Positions 59,201 through 64,000 of a stretch of 64,000 nucleotides of DNA are shown piece after piece. How positions within the stretch are numbered: position 1 is the stretch's first letter; each line of letters opens with the position of its first letter. The stretch spans positions 6,966,154 to 7,030,153 of the forward strand of contig JAINUG010000015.1 in assembly GCA_029706075.1 (NCBI GenBank). The letters run 5' to 3'. The notes beneath the pieces were generated by a model, which saw nothing but the letters and a program-made list of their open reading frames with translations, did not search any database and was not told the DNA's origin. The stretch comes from Aldrovandia affinis (Eukaryota > Chordata > Actinopteri > Notacanthiformes > Halosauridae). Made by a program: the position numbers and the translations under genes.

Positions 59201-62200
59201 AAAGAAATTTCTTAAAATTAGCATCCCTATTTATGATGATAGAAATAGAAATTAATTTCCATGCTATTTATGATTCTGGACATAAACTATGCTCTTTTGA
59301 AAATAAATTCAGTTTTCATAATTGAATCAACCAATGGGAGAGCTGCTTTTATTTGCACACATCCATGTACAGGTAATTGAAAAAATAAAGGGAACACTTG
59401 AGTAAATGAAGGGTTCTGGTGTGTTGTGGGGTGCGTTTTCCTAGCATAATTTAGGTCCAACCCCTTAGAGGGCAAGGCAAACAGCAATAAATACAATGAC
59501 ATTCTGAGTGATCACCTTCATCCTAAGGTGAAGGAATTCCATCCTGATGGGAGTGGTCTCTTCCAGGATGACAATGCCCCCATCCACAGGTCAAGAGTGG
59601 TCACTGAATGGATTGATAAGGATGAAAACAATGTTGATCATATGCCATAGCCTTCTCAGTCACCTGGTCTCAACCCAATGGAACACTTATGGGAGATTTT
59701 GATTCCCACAATAGAGTTCCAGATACTTGTAAAATCAATGCCAAAGCGTATTGAAGCTATTATGGTGGATAGTGGTGTCCCAATGCCATATTAAGACAAT
59801 ATATGTTGGTGTTTCCTTTATTTTGACAGTTACCTGTATGTTATGGTAATCCATGATGATTTTTCGTAAATATTGTAAATCTATGGATACATCTTTAAAA
59901 CAAATAGTCTATACCAACAATATTTGTAAATTCCCCATCTAAATGAATGCACCTGTAACATAAACAAACCTCCATAGCTTTTGTATAACATACAGGCAAG
60001 AGATGTCTCTTTTCAGATATCAATTTATTGAGGTACTACTTTTAGGTTTACATTACATTATATTCTGATAGTGGATGTTGTGACTGTCTGTGCAGTTACT
60101 GATAATGTGTCTCTGACCTACACAGATTATATTCTTAGGCCTCAAATTTAGGATTCTCTTATCTTCTCAGCAGACATTTAATTATATGCACCCATCATCA
60201 GAGCACAAGTAGTGCCCAATGGTTTGAGGAGTATGACACTGACATTATATACATATTATATACATATGCCATGGCCTTCTCAGTCATCAGATGTGAACTC
60301 AATGGAGCATTTATGGAATATTCTGGAACAATGCCTGAACTGATTAGTACAGTAATAGTTAGCTATCACTGGCTGTCCCAACGTGCTTTTTTATTTTGCT
60401 GTTATTTTCCAGCATTATTAGCAACAACAAAGCAGAAATAATAGCATACTGTGACCTTTCCCCAAGAGAAGATGAACTATGATGATTGTTAACCCAGGCA
60501 GTGCAGTGTGTTGGAGTTTGGTGAGCTTGGCGTTCTATACACAATCTTTGTTTAGAAAAACAGAAAGCTATTGAAATGGAGACTAAAAATGTAAGACCAA
60601 GGCTAAGTGGGACAGCTAGAACATCCTGGCAGCCTTTGATACTTGGTCATTAGTCACACTCTTTTTTGAGCAGGAGAATGCCACTCTTGCCTTTTGGAAT
60701 GCCTGTGGGATTTGCCCTCATGGCCATCTTCCTGTTTTTAAAGCTTCTGACCAACAAGCAGGTCAGAGGTTGTAACCCCAGCATGGACATGCTAATAGAT
60801 TTTTCTGTGGTTGACTTTTAACAGGTAGGGTGCAACGAGGCCAACAAGCCTGACTGAGCAATCTTCATACTGGAGCTATGGAGTGTCTGCTGAGAGAAAA
60901 ATGTCATCATTGCAAGAGAACTTAGAGTACATGTACCCAGGTCAAAAACTGGTAAAAATTTAAAAAAACACAGGCTAACAGAAAAGCTCCAGAGCTTTTC
61001 TAGGCTAGGCTTGACTTCATTTGAGAAAACGTGCAAGCATCTCTCAGATTATGTAGTTGAAGCTGGACACTGCAGTAATCAGCCTGAAACTCAACACTGT
61101 AAGTATGCAGTGCATACATTAGTCAAAATCACTAAGACCAAGTATGGGTTAACTGGCGTAAATTGAACTTTTGTTTGGTGAGAGGCAGTGTGTTTAAGGT
61201 AAATGTAAATGCTTAAAATGTTTAAGCACAGTAAGCACAACTCTTTCTAAAATGTTAATGTTTGTGTCATTCATTCACATGTTCAAGGGGATTTTGTTGT
61301 TTTGAAAATATTTTTGTTGCAGAAGATGCACACTACGTTTAAAAAGCACAAAGGATGATCTTTCAATTATCAAGATTTGACACATGAACTAGGTGGCATA
61401 TTTCAGGCCTGACAAGACATTAGTATCATATTGATACAAAATATTCCTGTTATGGTAAAGATAGATTAAACAATGCCACATTAAAGTTTCCAATACTGGT
61501 TCCAAGCACAGTTCACTACCTTCAGGCTGCCCATCCTGCTTATTTGCTATCCTGCATAGCTAGGGATAAGAAGTCCCAAAGTGACTTCACAAACAATGTC
61601 AATGTGATCTGCATGTGTGGGGTTTTTTCAAGGTCTTATTCCGACAGAGCTACTTGCCCTCAATAACAGGATTATACTTTTTCCTTGAAATGGATGTGAT
61701 CGTACAATCGGCCTCAAATAGAAAAGCATGGTACTGTCATGGTAAATGTTATGGAATTGCGTTTTTAAGTCCTTCACTTTGCTCTCTAAGCTCTGCAACA
61801 GATGATTCACGGTTCAGTCATTCTTCATTTGGCAATTTTTGTATCAGCACAGAGGGAGTTGCTCACTCTTGAAAGTGCTTACTGACGTAAAAAAAAAATT
61901 AACAAAAAATTCCATTGACCTTTGCTGTGGATCGCGCAATAAATCTAGTTGATTACTTTCATCATAGCCAGTTTGCTGAGACAAGTGGTATTTGTGCTTG
62001 CTGCATCTCTGTCAGGGCCCAAACAGATGTTCATGACTGATTCTGTCCCATTTATGACTACCCATTTATTCTCTGTCCCAGTATGAGTACCACAATTAAG
62101 TAATTAAAATGATTCATTATATTCTTAAAATAAATATCATTGAAAATGTCTAAATAGCATAAATGTTTTAATATATGGCTATCCATTACTGGTTATCTTT

Positions 62201-63247
62201 CTCATTCCACCAAAATGAATAGCAATTTTCTGGTGAAAGTCAGATGTCTATGGTCTCCCAAATTACAATTGTGAGGGGGAAAAGGGATAAAAGCATACAA
62301 AAATGGGAAATAATAGTAGTATATTATGATTATGATACCCTAAACAGTTACTTTGTTGAGAGCTTTACCAGAGAGGAGTTACAAATATGTCTACAAATGC
62401 ATCCAACATTCAGAATGTTTTAGAGGATACTGAGTGGTGGTGAATTAGTAGAAAAATTACAAATAAGACAAATAAGGCAGTATAATACCAACATATGAGA
62501 CCTGGCAGGCCTGCAGCAATGAAACTACAGAACTGTTAGTTTAACTTTCATCACATGAAAAATCCTGGAATCTATCATTAGGGTCAGGTTAGATTTCTTC
62601 CTGGAATAAAATGGGAAATTCCACACTGATATCAGAAGTTGTTAATGTGTGGAACAATTTGCCAGGTTATGGAGTAGAGGCAGAGACTGTTGGGGTGTTC
62701 CAAGTCCAGGCTTGATCCAATGCTGGATACTCTCTAGGCTGTAGGTAAATTATGAGCCTAGATGGGCTGAATGGCCTGTTCTCATCATTATGTATTGAAG
62801 ATGGAGATTGGAGAATCTGAGAAATCTAGCAAACTTAAATCTAGCTGCATATCCATAGGGTCTCAACACATTTGTAATGTTACCATGGGCTCAGTATAGA
62901 AGGGATTATACACACATCCACATAATTTGCACTGTGTGTGTTTAGTGCACTGCGATACACTTTTTTGCTGTATCTAAATAAATAAGCACTCACTTTGCGA
63001 GCAGCAATACCGTGTGGGTATTTTCCTTTTAACTTTTGACATTTTACCATGAAACCCTTGAGCTCCTGGTGCCTTTGTTAATGGCATTCTGTTGTTGGCT
63101 TTGCTGATGTTGTAGGGCTGTTTCACAGGTCCCTGCTAACTTTTTCTTCTCCACTTCTGCCCTCTCTCCAGAATGTAATGGAACAGTTCAACCCAGGGCT
63201 CCGGAACCTGGTCAACCTTGGGAAGAACTATGAGAAGTCCGTGGTCG
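56208..63247 (+). CDS. baiap2l1: BAIAP2-like 1 (IRTKS), first two coding exons, partial
   Basis: Exons 56208-56258 and 63172-63247 code the first 42 residues; the gene continues beyond the window. The start [17 protein letters not shown] joins [20 protein letters not shown], near identical to human BAIAP2L1. This protein has an N-terminal I-BAR domain that binds and bends membranes, and an SH3 domain that recruits actin regulators, at epithelial and plasma-membrane protrusions. Only the first helix of the I-BAR domain is visible. The paralogues BAIAP2 and BAIAP2L2 differ at the extreme N-terminus, and the [18 protein letters not shown] combination favours L1. Confidence 0.9.
58185..58590 (-). 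repeat. SINE-like repeat, minus orientation (family B)
   Basis: The left end (tttatccccccagctgccct then cacttggaatcgccaattg) is the reversed tail of the family seen at 14.7 kb. The right end read in reverse (ccagggatcccaaagtggct gagatagttgag) may be a decayed tRNA-like head. It directly precedes the hAT-type element. Confidence 0.55.
58620..59229. mobile_element. hAT-type non-autonomous transposon with perfect 8-bp duplication
   Basis: A 610-bp element starts tagggatgttaatgattaat and ends ...aaaattagcatcccta, giving short terminal inverted repeats (TAGGGATG-TAAT). Subterminal segments are rich in gattaattgattaatt and cgatcgatca words near both ends. The octamer tttatgat lies at 58,612-58,619 and 59,230-59,237, identical on both sides, which is the hAT duplication length. 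No transposase frame is present. Confidence 0.9.
59370..59836 (+). mobile_element. Tc1-like element, 467 bp, deleted
   Basis: Starts caggtaattgaaaaaataaa and ends with the inverse of caggtaactgtcaaaataaa, flanked by TA on both sides. Translation fragments show [15 protein letters not shown] (second catalytic aspartate region) and, after a break, [14 protein letters not shown]-like residues. The start of the transposase is missing. Same family as the fragment at 22.1-22.3 kb. Confidence 0.9.
60262..60336 (+). pseudogene. Tc1 transposase fragment
   Basis: Shares catatgccatggccttctca and gaactcaatggagcatttat with the element at 59,638-59,695, the W-P-S-Q-S-x-x-x-N-S/P-M-E-H-L region. Only about 75 bases remain, without inverted ends. 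Confidence 0.65.
62460..62810 (+). mobile_element. LINE-type reverse transcriptase tail (degraded)
   Basis: The phrase gttaatgtgtggaacaattt gccaggttat translates [11 protein letters not shown]-like, followed by a frame reading [12 protein letters not shown] and the terminal tgggctgaatggcctgttct. These resemble the C-terminal end of CR1/L3-type non-LTR retrotransposon ORF2 and its adjoining 3' region. Frames are broken. It lies in baiap2l1 intron 1. Confidence 0.55.
63172..63247 (+). CDS. baiap2l1: baiap2l1 coding exon 2: start of I-BAR domain
   Basis: [20 protein letters not shown] then EKSVV plus one base, donor g|gtaagg, phase 1. It matches human [24 protein letters not shown]. The next exon lies outside the window. 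Confidence 0.93.
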
Positions 63248-64000
63248 GTAAGGATCTGTTTCATTCTTGTTTCCATACAATAGGCAATCAGTTGCACTTG
63301 TTTAGGATGCCATTTAAATGAATAATTTAATAAGAAGCAGTTAGGGCATTTATGTGAGTTCAAGAAAAAGTACACGTTGTTATCAATAGTTTGGCGTAAA
63401 TGTTTTTAAGAAATGGCACAACAATCATCTTAAAGAGGAAATAAAGAGGAAGTAGTACAGCAATCACCTTGCATGTTCCTTTCCTTACAATTTAGCCAGT
63501 AAGCACATTGAAAAGCAAGGAACCAGTCAGATAGTGGAAAACTCCACTTCATTCCATAATGTTTCCCCCTCTGACCCAACTACTGACATTCCCCCTCTGT
63601 AATGAATGGGTGATGGTTCGGTACTTGATAATTCGGTGCAAAACATCTTCATGTGAGCCTACAAATCATGTACATTTTGGGATGTCATAAGACCTTTTTC
63701 CTATTTATCAAAACTTGATAATTGTACTTTTAATATTCTGTTTGCCTCCAGTGCTTGCCATAACCCTTGTGTATGTTAGCTCAAGGCAAGCACATAAATT
63801 CAAATTCCACACAGCAAGACACATCTTAGCATACATAGAGTAGATTATATCTCCAGCTTAGCTAAGGATTTGGAGTCAGTGTTTATGCGTTTGAGCGATC
63901 AAGGATGGAAAGGATTTTAAAGAACAAGTAACAACGACTTGATTTGCAGATGTAATCTGCTATAGTCCACTGAAAGAACAAAGTGGTTCGACGTATACTG
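63248..64000 (+). other. baiap2l1 intron 2, partial
   Basis: Runs to the window edge. No further exon or recognised repeat was seen. Confidence 0.7.

Larger units (their letters stand above)
56259..63171 (+). other. baiap2l1 intron 1 (6.9 kb)
   Basis: GT at 56,259, AG at 63,170-63,171 after a pyrimidine-rich tract (tgccctctctccag). It holds a SINE relic, a hAT-type element, Tc1 fragments and a LINE tail. Open frames inside it (for example 56,411-56,668) resemble nothing known. Confidence 0.9.

Overview
This is vertebrate nuclear DNA, almost certainly from a ray-finned (teleost) fish. The evidence is intron-split orthologues of three vertebrate genes with GT/AG splice sites, several decayed Tc1-type DNA transposons, tRNA-derived SINEs with fish-type tails, and long AT-rich stretches with microsatellites. 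The genus cannot be fixed from sequence alone. There are no operons, CRISPR arrays or prokaryotic features.

Three protein genes are supported. (1) nptx2, neuronal pentraxin 2, plus strand, five coding exons between 6915 and 17054, predicted 441 aa. (2) tmem130, a PKD-type single-pass membrane protein, minus strand, seven coding exons between 51424 and 44756, predicted 324 aa. It ends convergently toward nptx2 and appears to lack the N-terminal domain of the human protein. (3) The 5' end of baiap2l1 (IRTKS, I-BAR family), plus strand, with coding exons at 56208-56258 and 63172-63247; the rest lies beyond the right edge. In human the same genes are neighbours on chromosome 7q21-q22. There BAIAP2L1 lies on the NPTX2 side of the pair, whereas here it lies on the tmem130 side, which one inversion of the nptx2-tmem130 block would explain.

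Layout: 1-6.9 kb is non-coding, with a near-perfect 35-bp-arm palindrome at 3.8 kb, old SINEs, and a small signal-peptide-like minus-strand ORF just upstream of nptx2. 6.9-17.05 kb is nptx2; its 6-kb first intron holds two abutting Tc1-like elements. 17-44.7 kb is a gene desert with SINEs, a hAT-type MITE, long microsatellites, and a GT-rich block at 27.2-28.6 kb that contains a fragment resembling the Alu domain of 7SL (SRP) RNA. 44.7-51.4 kb is tmem130; the intron before its penultimate-to-last membrane exon region (between exons 5 and 6) carries a full-length but dead Tc1 copy and a head-to-head Tc1 remnant. 51.4-56.2 kb holds a Tc1 relic into which two SINEs inserted, each with clear target-site duplications, followed by a 235-bp foldback. 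56.2-64 kb is baiap2l1 intron 1, exon 2 and part of intron 2, with a 610-bp hAT-type element flanked by a perfect 8-bp duplication.

nptx2 (secreted, synaptic) and baiap2l1 (actin/membrane) have no known shared pathway with tmem130, and their adjacency is conserved synteny rather than functional clustering. I found no convincing new biological system. The most unusual signals are the 7SL-like fragment in a fish repeat block, the perfect palindrome, the head-to-head transposon, the shortened tmem130 and the unexplained secreted-peptide ORF.
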